DNA of 64,000 nucleotides from Paenisporosarcina sp. HGH0030 (GTDB lineage Bacteria > Bacillota > Bacilli > Bacillales_A > Planococcaceae). The position numbers and the translations under genes are program-made. Where the stretch lies: the NCBI RefSeq assembly GCF_000411295.1, contig NZ_KE150421.1, positions 1,945,451 to 2,009,450 on the forward strand, in the 5' to 3' direction. The notes beneath the pieces are model-generated. The model did no database searches. It was not told the origin of the DNA and saw only the letters and a program-made list of their open reading frames with translations. Shown piece by piece: positions 42,400-51,555 of the stretch; position 1 is the stretch's first letter; the number at the start of each line of letters is the position of its first letter.

Positions 42400-43093
42400 A
42401 TTTTGCTGCATGCGCAATCCAGCCACCAAATAGAGTGGTCGAAAAGAATTGTGTTACCCGCTCGAAACCAGCTTGTTGTAAGAGTTCTTCAATCTGAGTT
42501 GCAGGTATGAATGACAGTTCACGAACCGACTCTTCCATCGCCTCCACATCTTCTTGTGTTAAATCAGTTAAATCGAGCCAAATCGATTTCCATAAATTCA
42601 TCCGCTCATCGAATTCTGGATTCGATTGATCACCAAACATCGATACGAGTACAAATGGAGCTCCCGGTTGCAATCTTTCTCTTACTGTTTTCAATAAACT
42701 CAGTTTTTCTTCAACTGTTTCAACGAAATGGAGGACAAGCAAACATGTGGCAGCATCAAATGTTTCATTAAATTCGATTTGTTCAACTATCCCTGTATGT
42801 ATGGACACTCGATCTTCGATTCCTGCGTTTTTCGCTTTTTGCATAGCGACTTCAAGCATAGCTTCTGAAGGGTCTACTCCGGCGAAAGTCCACGTAGGAT
42901 TTGCTGTTCCAAAGGTCACGATTTCATTTCCTCCGCCAGCTCCAATGACCAACACTTTTGCGGAGTCGTTTACATTCGCACGAAGGAATGACTGAACCAT
43001 CCGGAACAATGCATCGTAAGTTGGTAGAGCACGGCGAATGCCTTTATCGTATTCTCTTGCCATTTCCAGATCAAATTCCAAATCATCTTTCAT
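42398..43093 (-). CDS. Class I SAM-dependent methyltransferase
   Basis: 231 residues. Motif I is KVLVIGAGGGNEIVTFG (about 43-58), followed by the acidic residue of motif II in FAGVDPSEAMLEVA and a motif IV-like region ATCLLVLHFVE. It is a small-molecule-type methyltransferase; substrate unknown. GGGGGAAACACT precedes the ATG. Confidence 0.88.
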   Translation of the reverse strand: MKDDLEFDLEMAREYDKGIRRALPTYDALFRMVQSFLRANVNDSAKVLVIGAGGGNEIVTFGTANPTWTFAGVDPSEAMLEVAMQKAKNAGIEDRVSIHTGIVEQIEFNETFDAATCLLVLHFVETVEEKLSLLKTVRERLQPGAPFVLVSMFGDQSNPEFDERMNLWKSIWLDLTDLTQEDVEAMEESVRELSFIPATQIEELLQQAGFERVTQFFSTTLFGGWIAHAAK

Positions 43094-43294
43094 AGTGTTT
43101 CCCCCATTAATTAATCATTTATTACCTTCTATTATGGGACAGTTCATTGAAACTTTCAAACCGCTACATATTCGCTATCTTAAGAGACTAAATGGTACAC
43201 TTTTACAATAAAAGCGAAAAGCTTCTTTCTAGCCAGACACTGGTGCTTGGAGCTGGAACTAATAAATCATATGCCCTTTTGGAGGCTGATATAT

Positions 43295-44278
43295 ATGGAA
43301 AATACTATGATAAAGCGGACTCTGGGCCAAACAGATTTACACCTGTCCCCCCTTGGACTAGGGACTTGGCAATTCAGTAAAGGATCAGGTGTCGTTGGCA
43401 GATTTTGGGGAGCACTGGATGATGAACTTACGGAAAACATCATTAAAACGTCATTGGATGGCGGCATCAATTGGTTTGACACTGCTGAAGTATATGGTGG
43501 CGGTGAGTCCGAAAGAATTTTAGCGAAAGCGCTTGAAAATATAGGTGCAAGCCCTGAAGAAGCTCGAATTGCGACTAAATGGTGGCCTATGCTTCGAACA
43601 GCAGGTTCCATTCCGAAAACGATTAATAATCGTAAAGAGGCTCTTCAAAATCGCAGGATCGACTTGTACCAAATTCATCAACCCTATTCACTCTCATCTG
43701 TTGAAAAGCAAATGCAGGCCATGATTGAGCTAGTAAAAGCTGGTCATATTAACCATATCGGCGTTAGTAATTTCAACGCTTCTGCAATGGTCAATTCCCA
43801 CCGGATTCTTAGTGAAAACGGACTGACACTGGCTTCGAATCAAGTGAAATACAGTTTACTGGACCGACGTATGGAGGAAAACGGAGTTCTGGATCGCGCG
43901 AAGGAATTAGGCATTTCCATCATTGCTTACTCGCCACTTGAGCAAGGAATACTAACTGGGAAATTTCATGATAATCCTGCATTGATTCACGATGCCAAAG
44001 GACCTCGTAGATTTCAACGCAAATTCAAGGAAATAGGATTGGCAGAATCTAAACCACTCATAACTTTACTGGATGCCATTGGCGAAAAATACAATGTCAG
44101 TGCCAGCCAAGTAGCTTTGAACTGGACTATCCATTATCATGGAGAAACGGTTTTTGCGATTCCCGGTGCCACTAAAGTTCATCACGCACAAGATAATGTC
44201 GGTGCATTAACGTTTAAACTCGATGCGGGAGAACTCGAAGAAATTTCACGCGCTTCCTGGAAATTTCTTCAAAAATAA
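43295..44278 (+). CDS. Aldo/keto reductase
   Basis: 327 residues, TIM-barrel AKR. The start KRTLGQTDLHLSPLGLGTWQ is typical. The catalytic Asp and Tyr are in WFDTAEVYGGGESERIL, RIDLYQIHQP holds the following barrel strand, and the NADPH site is near FAIPGATKVHHAQDN. I chose the ATG at 43295 (GGAGGCTGATATAT upstream). The kinase-like gene starts 31 bases after it. Substrate unknown. Confidence 0.9.
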   Translation: MENTMIKRTLGQTDLHLSPLGLGTWQFSKGSGVVGRFWGALDDELTENIIKTSLDGGINWFDTAEVYGGGESERILAKALENIGASPEEARIATKWWPMLRTAGSIPKTINNRKEALQNRRIDLYQIHQPYSLSSVEKQMQAMIELVKAGHINHIGVSNFNASAMVNSHRILSENGLTLASNQVKYSLLDRRMEENGVLDRAKELGISIIAYSPLEQGILTGKFHDNPALIHDAKGPRRFQRKFKEIGLAESKPLITLLDAIGEKYNVSASQVALNWTIHYHGETVFAIPGATKVHHAQDNVGALTFKLDAGELEEISRASWKFLQK

Positions 44279-44309
44279 CAGGAGTAATTATATTTCGAGG
44301 AGTGAGTTC

Positions 44310-45182
44310 ATGTTAGAAAAATGGATTGAAGAAGCGACCGGACATCGTGTTAGGAGAAGTGCCACATTAAAAGGTGGCGTTTCATCCGAGATGACTAAGC
44401 ATGAGCTTTTAACAGGACACTCTGTCGTCTCGAGGCTTATCACGAATCGTGAATGGCTTTCTGACGAGCCAGATTTAATTGAACATGAAAAGCAAAGTTT
44501 ATTGCTCATGGAGTCCATGTCCGTACCAACTCCACACTTCATTTCGGAAGCAACTCCTAGATTTGAAGCTTTGTTGATGACTGAAATACCCGGAAAAGTT
44601 AGATTGGATATATGCAATCTACCAACCAGCTTAAATCAATTAGCTGGTACACTTCATGCTATCCATCAAACTACAATTCCCGATACCTTTAAATGGACTT
44701 ACTCTTCCTATGTGGATATTACAAATGTGTCGATACCTACATGGACTGCTCAACAACAGGCGTGGTTATTTGCCATTGAGTTTGTTAGTTCAAATTCTCC
44801 CGAGTTTCAACCTGTTTTAATTCACCGTGATTACCATCCGACCAACATTTTGTGGGAAGGAAATGAATTGAATGGTGTCGTTGATTGGATCAATGCTTGC
44901 AAAGGTCCGTCTTTGGTAGATGTTGCACATTGCCGAATAAACTTAGTGATGCTATATGGTATTAAAATTGCCGATTATTTTCTGGAAGCGTACATGCAAT
45001 TATCCAATGAAAACTATACTCCCTATTGGGATATTCTCGCTTTCCTGGATTTTGTGGATGAGCATTTAGATGTCTATGAAGGTTGGACCGATTCCGGCAT
45101 CAATGACCTGAACCAAAAAGTCTTGAAGCATCGTTCCGACGAATATATTCAAAATTTAATAGCCAAATTGGACGCCTTTTGA
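44310..45182 (+). CDS. APH-family phosphotransferase
   Basis: 290 residues, aminoglycoside-phosphotransferase/choline-kinase fold. The catalytic loop is LIHRDYHPTNILWEG (His-x-Asp-x4-Asn) and the metal Asp is in GVVDWINACKGP. Such proteins phosphorylate small alcohols or antibiotics; no resistance specificity can be read. GAGGAGTGAGTTC precedes the ATG. It probably forms a unit with the aldo/keto reductase. Confidence 0.85.
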   Translation: MLEKWIEEATGHRVRRSATLKGGVSSEMTKHELLTGHSVVSRLITNREWLSDEPDLIEHEKQSLLLMESMSVPTPHFISEATPRFEALLMTEIPGKVRLDICNLPTSLNQLAGTLHAIHQTTIPDTFKWTYSSYVDITNVSIPTWTAQQQAWLFAIEFVSSNSPEFQPVLIHRDYHPTNILWEGNELNGVVDWINACKGPSLVDVAHCRINLVMLYGIKIADYFLEAYMQLSNENYTPYWDILAFLDFVDEHLDVYEGWTDSGINDLNQKVLKHRSDEYIQNLIAKLDAF

Positions 45183-45195
45183 AAGGCGTTTTTTT
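45172..45195 (+). terminator. Terminator of the phosphotransferase gene
   Basis: ACGCCTTT / AAAGGCGT followed by seven T residues. It overlaps the stop codon. Confidence 0.88.
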
Positions 45196-45257
45196 GTTGA
45201 CTTTTATTTCAAAACAAATAAATTTTTAGAATATTTTAAATTACGCTTGTAATTAGA

Positions 45258-45295
45258 TTATTCAGTATTGTATAGTCTTATACAATACTGAATAA
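45258..45295. promoter_or_regulatory. 38-bp perfect palindrome before the regulator gene
   Basis: The arms TTATTCAGTATTGTATA (45258-45274) and TATACAATACTGAATAA (45279-45295) are exact complements around GTCT. The right arm runs into the ribosome site AAAGGAG, 12 bases before the ATG. It could be an operator for the regulator itself or an mRNA hairpin limiting its translation. There is no T-run, so it is not a normal terminator. Confidence 0.75.
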
Positions 45296-45306
45296 AGGAG
45301 TTAGGA

Positions 45307-46656
45307 ATGAATACAATGTTATTACTGCCAAATACCGATGAAGAAATAATGGACACACACGACGAAGACATTATCATCACAACTCGGGAAGGAAAAATCA
45401 TTAAAGTCACGCAAATCAGCGGCGAACATTATGGCCTGACCCCTGCGGAACTTTTAGGAAAGTCTGTTTTAGATTTGGAAGCGCAAGGAATTTTTTCTCC
45501 AGCAATTACTCCTGAAGTTGTGGAAAAAAAGAAGAAAATCGTGACCGTTCAAACTACACCCTCTGGACGAAAAGTATTAATTACCGGCATTCCCCTTTTC
45601 AATGAACAACGTGAAGTCGAGTTCGTCATCAGTTATTCTTACGAACTGTCAGAGCTCATTGTTATGAAAGAATACTTGCAAGATTTAGAGACTGAAATGT
45701 CTAAGGTCAAAGAAGAACTTGCCCATCTAAGAGATCAGCATATTCAAATTGACGGATCCATTATGGAGAGTCAATCTTCTGCGCGTGCAGTTAAAACAGC
45801 CCTGAAAATGGCACGCATCGATGCTCCGATTGTCATTCATGGTGAACGTGGTGTCGGCAAGACTACCTTGGCAAAATTTATTCACAGTCAAAGTAATCGA
45901 AGTGATGGTCCATTTATTGAAGTTAACTGCAGTACAATTCCTGAAGCTGTATTTGAAATCGCTTTCATTGGTAATCAAGAGTCCCAATCACAAGGCTATT
46001 TATCCCTAGCTTCTGGCGGTTCACTTGTATTAAAAGAACTGGATCAACTATCGCTAGCTTCACAAGCAAAATTATTCTACCTTTTGAACAAAAACACTAC
46101 AACCAGAATTATAGCGTTGAGTGAAACCCCATTCGATGAATTAGCCAAAGAAGGAAAACTGCGGGAAGACTTATTCTATCTTCTTCATATCGCCCCCATT
46201 CATTTGAAACCTCTAAGAGAAAGACCCGAGGATCTTGAAAAAGCGATTTCCTTATATGTAAAGGGCTTTATCGATCAGTATAACGATGAAAAGAAAATAG
46301 CAGATGATCTATATATTCACCTTCTCCAACTTGAATGGAAAGGCAACTTCCGTGAACTGAGAAATGTTTTGGAACGGATTTTCATCACAAGTGATTCGAA
46401 TAAAATAACGCTTAAAGATTTACCATTACACTATCAACCTTCTGAAGGAGAACAAATAGGGATTGACTTTGATGGACAAACTTTGCCACATATTTTGGAG
46501 TTTGTAGAGAAGAAAGTACTGCTGAATACACAAAAAAGGTATAAAACGACAACAGAAATGGCCCACGTCCTTGGAATCAGCCAACCTTCAGTCGTTAGAA
46601 AGTTAAAAAAATATACCAGCTCCCCTATGGAAGATGACATGGATAAAATCACTTAA
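45307..46656 (+). CDS. NtrC/TyrR-like regulator with PAS domain and degenerate AAA+ core
   Basis: 449 residues: PAS (about 18-120), a short coiled coil, an AAA+ domain (about 150-385) and a Fis-type HTH at the end (TEMAHVLGISQPSVVRKLKKY). Walker A GERGVGKTT is intact at 179-187. Where sigma-54 activators carry GAFTGA, this protein has the shortened IGNQESQSQGYLS (about 221-233). Walker B reads LVLKEL instead of LFLDEI, losing the aspartate. The arginine-finger region REDLFYLLHIAP is present. It may act like TyrR, which lacks GAFTGA, rather than through sigma-54. It is upstream of a transporter/aminotransferase operon that it probably controls. Confidence 0.82.
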   Translation: MNTMLLLPNTDEEIMDTHDEDIIITTREGKIIKVTQISGEHYGLTPAELLGKSVLDLEAQGIFSPAITPEVVEKKKKIVTVQTTPSGRKVLITGIPLFNEQREVEFVISYSYELSELIVMKEYLQDLETEMSKVKEELAHLRDQHIQIDGSIMESQSSARAVKTALKMARIDAPIVIHGERGVGKTTLAKFIHSQSNRSDGPFIEVNCSTIPEAVFEIAFIGNQESQSQGYLSLASGGSLVLKELDQLSLASQAKLFYLLNKNTTTRIIALSETPFDELAKEGKLREDLFYLLHIAPIHLKPLRERPEDLEKAISLYVKGFIDQYNDEKKIADDLYIHLLQLEWKGNFRELRNVLERIFITSDSNKITLKDLPLHYQPSEGEQIGIDFDGQTLPHILEFVEKKVLLNTQKRYKTTTEMAHVLGISQPSVVRKLKKYTSSPMEDDMDKIT

Positions 46657-46772
46657 ACATTAAAAGAGCAATACTTGTTGGTTAACCTTTAAGAGTATAC
46701 TTTCCTAACTCACCTACCCATTATTAATTTTCAGAATCTCGAAATCATCCGGTAACACGATTAAGCCCCTAC

Positions 46773-46788
46773 TGGCCAGGGACTTGAT
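46773..46788 (+). promoter_or_regulatory. Candidate -24/-12 (sigma-54) promoter of the transporter operon
   Basis: TGGCCAGGGACTTGAT has TGGC and TTG at the exact sigma-54 spacing (TGGC, seven bases, TTGc). The C of -12 is replaced by A. The predicted start near 46798 leaves a 30-base leader. Nearby, CCCCTA (46766-46771) can pair with the ribosome site TAGGGG (46816-46821). Confidence 0.45.
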
Positions 46789-46827
46789 ATTTTAGATAGT
46801 CACATACTTTAGTAATAGGGGGAAATT

Positions 46828-47820
46828 ATGTTGAAAAAATGGTTGTTAGTTTTATGTTCGCTTATGTTGCTAGTCACGTTGGGCGCATGTGGTAAAGAAG
46901 GTGAATCCACTGCTTCTGGTAAATCAGGAGAACCGTTAAAAGTAACTCTTCCTACATGGACAGGTTATGGACCACTGTTCTTAGCGAAGGAAAAAGGCTT
47001 TTTCGAGAAAAATGGTCTGGATGTGGAGCTTTCAATTATTGAAGGTTTGGGAGAACGTAAAGCTGCATTAGCAGGTGGCAAAATTGACGGAATGGCGACT
47101 GCTTTAGATGTACAAGTCACATTAGCAGGAGCTGATATTCCTGTCCAAGTTGTATGGTTATTGGATGATTCATACGGCGGTGATGGAATTCTCGTGAAAA
47201 GTGATATTAATGATGTGAAAGACTTGAAAGGCAAACAAGTTGCTTTTGAAGTTGGTTCAACTAGCCAAATGCTTGCCTTAACAGCATTAGAGCAAGGTGG
47301 ATTAACGGAAGATGATATTACTGTTGTTCAAATGTCAGCTGGTGACGCTGGTGCAGCCTTTGCAGCTGGTAAAGTAGATGCCGCTGTTACATGGGAACCT
47401 TGGTTGACTAAAGGTGCGGAGGCTAACGGGAAAGTTTTATTAACAACAAAGGATTTACCAGGCATCATCCTAGATACAGTTGCTTTTAAAGAAGACGTGA
47501 TAAAAGACCGCCCAGAGGATATAAAAGCCTTTGTAAAAGCAATGGGTGAAGCAATGGATTATTGGAAAGAAAATGAAAAAGAAGCAAATGAAATTATGGC
47601 AAAAGGTCTTAATATCGACGTAAAAGAATTTGAAGCAACAGTCACTGGATTGAAATTCTTTACAAAAGAAGATAACGCGAAATTATTTGGTACTGAAAGC
47701 GAAAAAGGTTCGATTTATCAATCAGCAGAAAATGCTATTCAGTTTTATAAAGATCAAGACATGCTTGAGAAAGACTTAAAAGCAGATGATGTTGTGAATG
47801 GAAGTTTTCTTCAAGAGTAA
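46828..47820 (+). CDS. NitT/TauT-family ABC transporter substrate-binding lipoprotein
   Basis: 330 residues. The lipobox is LGAC (Cys about 21). The mature protein is an NMT1/SsuA-like periplasmic-binding fold (LPTWTGYGPLFLAKEKGFFEKNGLDVEL, split over the first lobe; ATALDVQVTLAGADIP; TWEPWLTKGAEANG). The ligand could be a sulfonate, nitrile-type amine, pyrimidine precursor or similar. It is the first gene of the operon, with AGGGGG before the ATG. A hairpin after it could hold expression above that of the permease. Confidence 0.9.
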   Translation: MLKKWLLVLCSLMLLVTLGACGKEGESTASGKSGEPLKVTLPTWTGYGPLFLAKEKGFFEKNGLDVELSIIEGLGERKAALAGGKIDGMATALDVQVTLAGADIPVQVVWLLDDSYGGDGILVKSDINDVKDLKGKQVAFEVGSTSQMLALTALEQGGLTEDDITVVQMSAGDAGAAFAAGKVDAAVTWEPWLTKGAEANGKVLLTTKDLPGIILDTVAFKEDVIKDRPEDIKAFVKAMGEAMDYWKENEKEANEIMAKGLNIDVKEFEATVTGLKFFTKEDNAKLFGTESEKGSIYQSAENAIQFYKDQDMLEKDLKADDVVNGSFLQE

Positions 47821-47907
47821 CTAATTACTAATTCAAATGAGCTAAACGGCTTTCAATAGGATGTATGAATTGTCACGTACCATCTTGGTGATTGATATTC
47901 AGGGTTT

Positions 47908-47942
47908 AACTTGATAGGCGTTGGTTTTTGCCTATTCAAGTT
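47908..47942 (+). terminator. Hairpin between binding-protein and permease genes
   Basis: AACTTGATAGGC / GCCTATTCAAGTT with one bulge. No long T-run follows, so it is more likely an mRNA-stabilising or attenuating hairpin than a full terminator. Confidence 0.55.
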
Positions 47943-47983
47943 AGGCTCAAATCCAAAATACATACATAGATGGAGGGTACTAA

Positions 47984-48781
47984 ATGGGAACCAAATGGTT
48001 TACACCAAATAAAGAGATACCTAAAAAGATTTATACTTCTGCTGGTCTTATTACATTTATTTTTGTTCTAGGGATCTGGTCGCTACTAAGTTATAGCGGG
48101 TTCGTAAATCCCTTGTTCTTACCCACTCCAACCGCAGTCTTAGCTACAGCAACAGAAATGTTTATGAGCGGAGAGATTTTCTCTGATATCGGCATCAGTT
48201 TTTCGAGGGTATTTACAGGATTTCTTATCGCCGCATTAATTGGCATTCCTCTAGGAATACTCATGGGATCCTTAAGAATTATGGAAGGTGCTTTTGAACC
48301 TATTATTGGGTTTATTCGATACATGCCTGCATCCGCATTTATTCCTTTATTAATTTTATGGATTGGTCTTGGCGAATCCGAAAAAATGGCCGTTATTTTC
48401 TTAGGAACGTTCTTCCAACTTACACTCATGGTTATGGATGTTACCAAAAACGTGCAAAACGATTTAATCGATGTTTCTTATACACTTGGTGCCAAGAATG
48501 CTCAAATTTTCACTAAAGTAATTTTACCCGCTTCATTACCGGGAATCGTAGATACGCTTCGTATTACGTTTGGTTGGGCTTGGACGTATTTAGTGGTAGC
48601 AGAAATTGTTGGAGCATCCAGTGGCTTAGGCTACATGATTATGCAAGCCTCCCGCTTCCTCCAACCAGAAAAAATTATCGTCGGTATTTTAATTATCGGT
48701 TTGCTAGGACTCATTACAGATATCATGTTCAAATCCATTTACCGCGCTTCGTTTTCCTGGATGAGAAAGGACGGTTATTAA
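47984..48781 (+). CDS. ABC transporter permease (SsuC/TauC type)
   Basis: 265 residues, six membrane helices with the permease coupling loop DVSYTLGAKNAQIFTKVILPASLPGI (EAA-like, about 165-190). It forms the membrane channel for the adjacent binding protein and ATPase. It starts after GGAGGGTACTAA and is separated by one base from the ATPase gene. Confidence 0.92.
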   Translation: MGTKWFTPNKEIPKKIYTSAGLITFIFVLGIWSLLSYSGFVNPLFLPTPTAVLATATEMFMSGEIFSDIGISFSRVFTGFLIAALIGIPLGILMGSLRIMEGAFEPIIGFIRYMPASAFIPLLILWIGLGESEKMAVIFLGTFFQLTLMVMDVTKNVQNDLIDVSYTLGAKNAQIFTKVILPASLPGIVDTLRITFGWAWTYLVVAEIVGASSGLGYMIMQASRFLQPEKIIVGILIIGLLGLITDIMFKSIYRASFSWMRKDGY

Positions 48782-48782
48782 G

Positions 48783-49637
48783 ATGGTCGCACCAAAACTA
48801 GAAGTGAACGCAATAGGAACACCCAATATATTAAGTGAAGGGAAAACAGCTCCACGAATTATCACACCAAAATTGGAAATCAAAGATGTAGGTAAAATAT
48901 TTAAAACGAAATCTGGAGAAACCACAGCGCTTGAAAAGACATCTTTTACTGTGGAAGACGGTGAATTCGTCACCATATTAGGACCTTCAGGATGCGGGAA
49001 ATCAACCATACTACGTATCGTAGCAGGCTTGGAAGAGTCTACTTCGGGTCAGGTCCTGCTTGATGGACAAGAAATTAACGGTCCTGGTCCGGATCGTGGC
49101 ATGGTCTTCCAATCATACACTCTCTATCCGTGGTTAAATGTCAAAGATAACATCACATTCGGTTTAAAGTTAAAAGGCGTTTCCCAAAGAGAGCGGGATG
49201 ATCTTGCTGGACATTACCTTCAGTTAATTGGGCTGGAAGGTTTTGAAAAGCATTACCCTATTCAATTATCTGGAGGTATGAAACAACGCGTAGCCATTGC
49301 ACGAGCTTTGGCTAATGATCCAAAAATATTATTGATGGACGAACCATTTGGAGCACTGGATGCACAAACAAGAACCATCATGCAAGAAGTTTTGCTAAAA
49401 GCATGGGATGAGTCCAAAAAGACGATTTTATTTATTACACATGATGTCGATGAATCTATCTTTTTAGCTGACTCTGTATATGTGATGACCGCAAGGCCAG
49501 GACGTTTAAAAAAGAAAATTCCAATCACGCTGGATAGACCACGGGAATTCAGTATGAAAAACACGGCAGAATTCGGACATTACAAAGAAGAACTATTGTC
49601 TCTCATTCGGGAAGAAAGCCTGAAATCAATTAAGTAA
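48783..49637 (+). CDS. ABC transporter ATP-binding protein (SsuB/TauB type)
   Basis: 284 residues with a roughly 30-residue N-terminal extension. Walker A LGPSGCGKSTILR, Q-loop VFQSYTLYPWLNV, signature LSGGMKQRVAIAR, Walker B ILLMDEPFGALD and the H-loop ITHDVDESIFL are all intact. It energises the NitT/TauT-type importer. It starts one base after the permease stop. Confidence 0.94.
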   Translation: MVAPKLEVNAIGTPNILSEGKTAPRIITPKLEIKDVGKIFKTKSGETTALEKTSFTVEDGEFVTILGPSGCGKSTILRIVAGLEESTSGQVLLDGQEINGPGPDRGMVFQSYTLYPWLNVKDNITFGLKLKGVSQRERDDLAGHYLQLIGLEGFEKHYPIQLSGGMKQRVAIARALANDPKILLMDEPFGALDAQTRTIMQEVLLKAWDESKKTILFITHDVDESIFLADSVYVMTARPGRLKKKIPITLDRPREFSMKNTAEFGHYKEELLSLIREESLKSIK

Positions 49638-49691
49638 GAACCGTTTTCTTAAATTGAAATAATGCTCACTATGATCTTGGAGGTCAATTGT

Positions 49692-51017
49692 ATGGAAAAT
49701 AAATGGGACCATCTGGTCAAAAACATGCCAAATCGGTTAGCTCCGAGCATGGCCAAAGATCATCCGAATCTTCCTGTCATCAAAGAAGAAGGTTGTTATT
49801 ACTTCGGAGTAGACGGAAAGCAATATCTTGATTTCACGTCCGGTATTGCTGTAACAAATGTCGGTCACAGACATCCTAAAGTGGTTCAATCTATCAAAGA
49901 CGCAGCAGATGGTTTAATGCATGGCCCATCAGGTGTAATTATGTATGAATCTATTTTAAGACTGGCAGATGAACTTGCCGACATTATGCCTGGTAACCTG
50001 GATTGCTTTTTCTTCGCCAATAGCGGTACCGAAGCGGTAGAAGGCGCACTTAAACTTGCAAAATATGTGACTAAACGACCGTATGTTGTTTCATTCACAG
50101 GTGGTTTCCACGGGCGTTCATTAGGTGCGTTAGGTGTTACTACCTCGAAAAGCAAATACCGTAAGTTTATGCAGCCATCAGGACTTACATATCAAGTACC
50201 TTACGCAAACGTGAAAGAATGTCCGGCCGGTTTAGATCCAGAAGCTTATGTCATTGAGAAATTGGAAAGAGATTTTGCTACTTTGTTTAGTCATCAAGTA
50301 ACGCCTGAGGAAGTAGCTTGCGTTATTTTAGAGCCAGTCCTCGGCGAAGGTGGTTATGTTGTCCCTCCAAAAGGCTGGTTGAAAAAAGTTCGTGAAATTT
50401 GCGATCGTCATCAGATATTGCTTATTTTTGATGAAGTACAAACTGGATTTGGTCGAACAGGCGAATGGTTTGCGGCACAAACTTTCGATGTCACCCCAGA
50501 TATCATGGCGATTGCTAAAGGAATTGCATCTGGCTTACCTCTTAGTGCCACCGTTGCGTCCAATGAATTAATGAAGCAATGGCCACTCGGCAGTCATGGG
50601 ACGACATTTGGAGGAAATCCAATCGCTTGTTCAGTCGCTTTGACGACATTGAGCATAATAAAAGAAGAAAATCTCCTTGAAAACACAAAACAGATGGGTT
50701 CATATGCCGTTCAACAGCTTGAAGAAATGAAGAAAAGACATCGTGTCATCGGTAGTATCCGTGCTGTAGGATTAATGATAGGAATTGAAATCATTAATCC
50801 ACAAACGGGTCAACCCAATGGTTCGGGCTTATTAAAAATTCTGGATGCGGCTCTTAAAAAAGGCGTGTTATTCTATCTATGCGGAAATCACGGTGAAGTA
50901 ATCCGAATAATCCCACCGTTAATCGTCACAAAAGAACAAATTGATGTAGGACTTCAATTACTCGATGAAGCTATAATGGAATACGAAGAAACATTAATGA
51001 GTTTAGAGGGTATATAG
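49692..51017 (+). CDS. Class III aminotransferase (GabT-like)
   Basis: 441 residues, fold-type I PLP enzyme. [17 protein letters not shown] binds phosphate, [16 protein letters not shown] follows, [14 protein letters not shown] holds the PLP Asp, and the Schiff-base lysine is in [17 protein letters not shown]. Family members act on 4-aminobutyrate, ornithine, taurine, beta-alanine or diamines. Co-location with the importer suggests that the imported compound, or a product of it, carries an omega-amino group. The ATG at 49692 follows GGAGGTCAATTGT. Confidence 0.9.
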   Translation: MENKWDHLVKNMPNRLAPSMAKDHPNLPVIKEEGCYYFGVDGKQYLDFTSGIAVTNVGHRHPKVVQSIKDAADGLMHGPSGVIMYESILRLADELADIMPGNLDCFFFANSGTEAVEGALKLAKYVTKRPYVVSFTGGFHGRSLGALGVTTSKSKYRKFMQPSGLTYQVPYANVKECPAGLDPEAYVIEKLERDFATLFSHQVTPEEVACVILEPVLGEGGYVVPPKGWLKKVREICDRHQILLIFDEVQTGFGRTGEWFAAQTFDVTPDIMAIAKGIASGLPLSATVASNELMKQWPLGSHGTTFGGNPIACSVALTTLSIIKEENLLENTKQMGSYAVQQLEEMKKRHRVIGSIRAVGLMIGIEIINPQTGQPNGSGLLKILDAALKKGVLFYLCGNHGEVIRIIPPLIVTKEQIDVGLQLLDEAIMEYEETLMSLEGI

Positions 51018-51031
51018 AGAATGAAATGACT

Positions 51032-51065
51032 AGAGGCTGACTCACTATTGAGTAAGCCTCTTTCT
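51032..51065 (+). terminator. Terminator of the transporter/aminotransferase operon
   Basis: AGAGGCTgACTCA / TGAGTaAGCCTCT with a 4-base loop and a T-rich tail. Confidence 0.85.
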
Positions 51066-51139
51066 CTATTATTTTGAATAACGCCTTCATAGATTTATAT
51101 ATCAAACATATAATGCATTAAAGAAAGGAGAGCTTCGTA

Positions 51140-51439
51140 ATGACCGATCCCATTCAAACAATGATTCAATTATTACAAACTCTGATTCCCCTTATACTGG
51201 GTACCATTCTCTTTTCCAGCACTCTGATGTCTCCAAAAAGATGGCTTGTCGCCATCACTTTATTTGTAGGAATTAGCGGGCCATTCATTTATTCCCTGTT
51301 TGATGAACAATCTCATCCTGCTATCGATGCAAATATCGGTTTGGGTCTCTCTATGCTTTTTGTATGGATTTGCTCAGGACTGTTGGTACTCTTCGCCCTC
51401 ATTCGAATATATCTCAACATAAAACAACAAAAAAACTAG
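51140..51439 (+). CDS. Small three-helix membrane protein
   Basis: 99 residues with helices at about 8-28, 34-54 and 66-90. AAAGGAGAG precedes the ATG. There are no motifs and no recognised family. It is monocistronic with its own terminator. Confidence 0.65.
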   Translation: MTDPIQTMIQLLQTLIPLILGTILFSSTLMSPKRWLVAITLFVGISGPFIYSLFDEQSHPAIDANIGLGLSMLFVWICSGLLVLFALIRIYLNIKQQKN

Positions 51440-51473
51440 AACACGCGACTTATTGTCGTATGATTCTAGTTTT
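51432..51473 (+). terminator. Terminator of the small membrane protein gene
   Basis: Outer AAAACTAGAA / TTCTAGTTTT and inner CGAC / GTCG pairs. The T-tail is followed by CTTTTG. Confidence 0.8.
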
Positions 51474-51555
51474 CTTTTGTTCTGCATACATTTCGCTCAA
51501 ATGTGACCAATAACAAGAAAATTCACCAAAGATCGCATAGCCGAGGATTAATTTT

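Noticed and set aside
46690-46827. Possible riboswitch before the NitT/TauT binding-protein gene (TPP or guanidine class)
   Set aside because: The conserved TPP (CTGAGA, ACCTGATCTGG) and ykkC core sequences are not present. A -24/-12-like promoter explains part of the sequence better.
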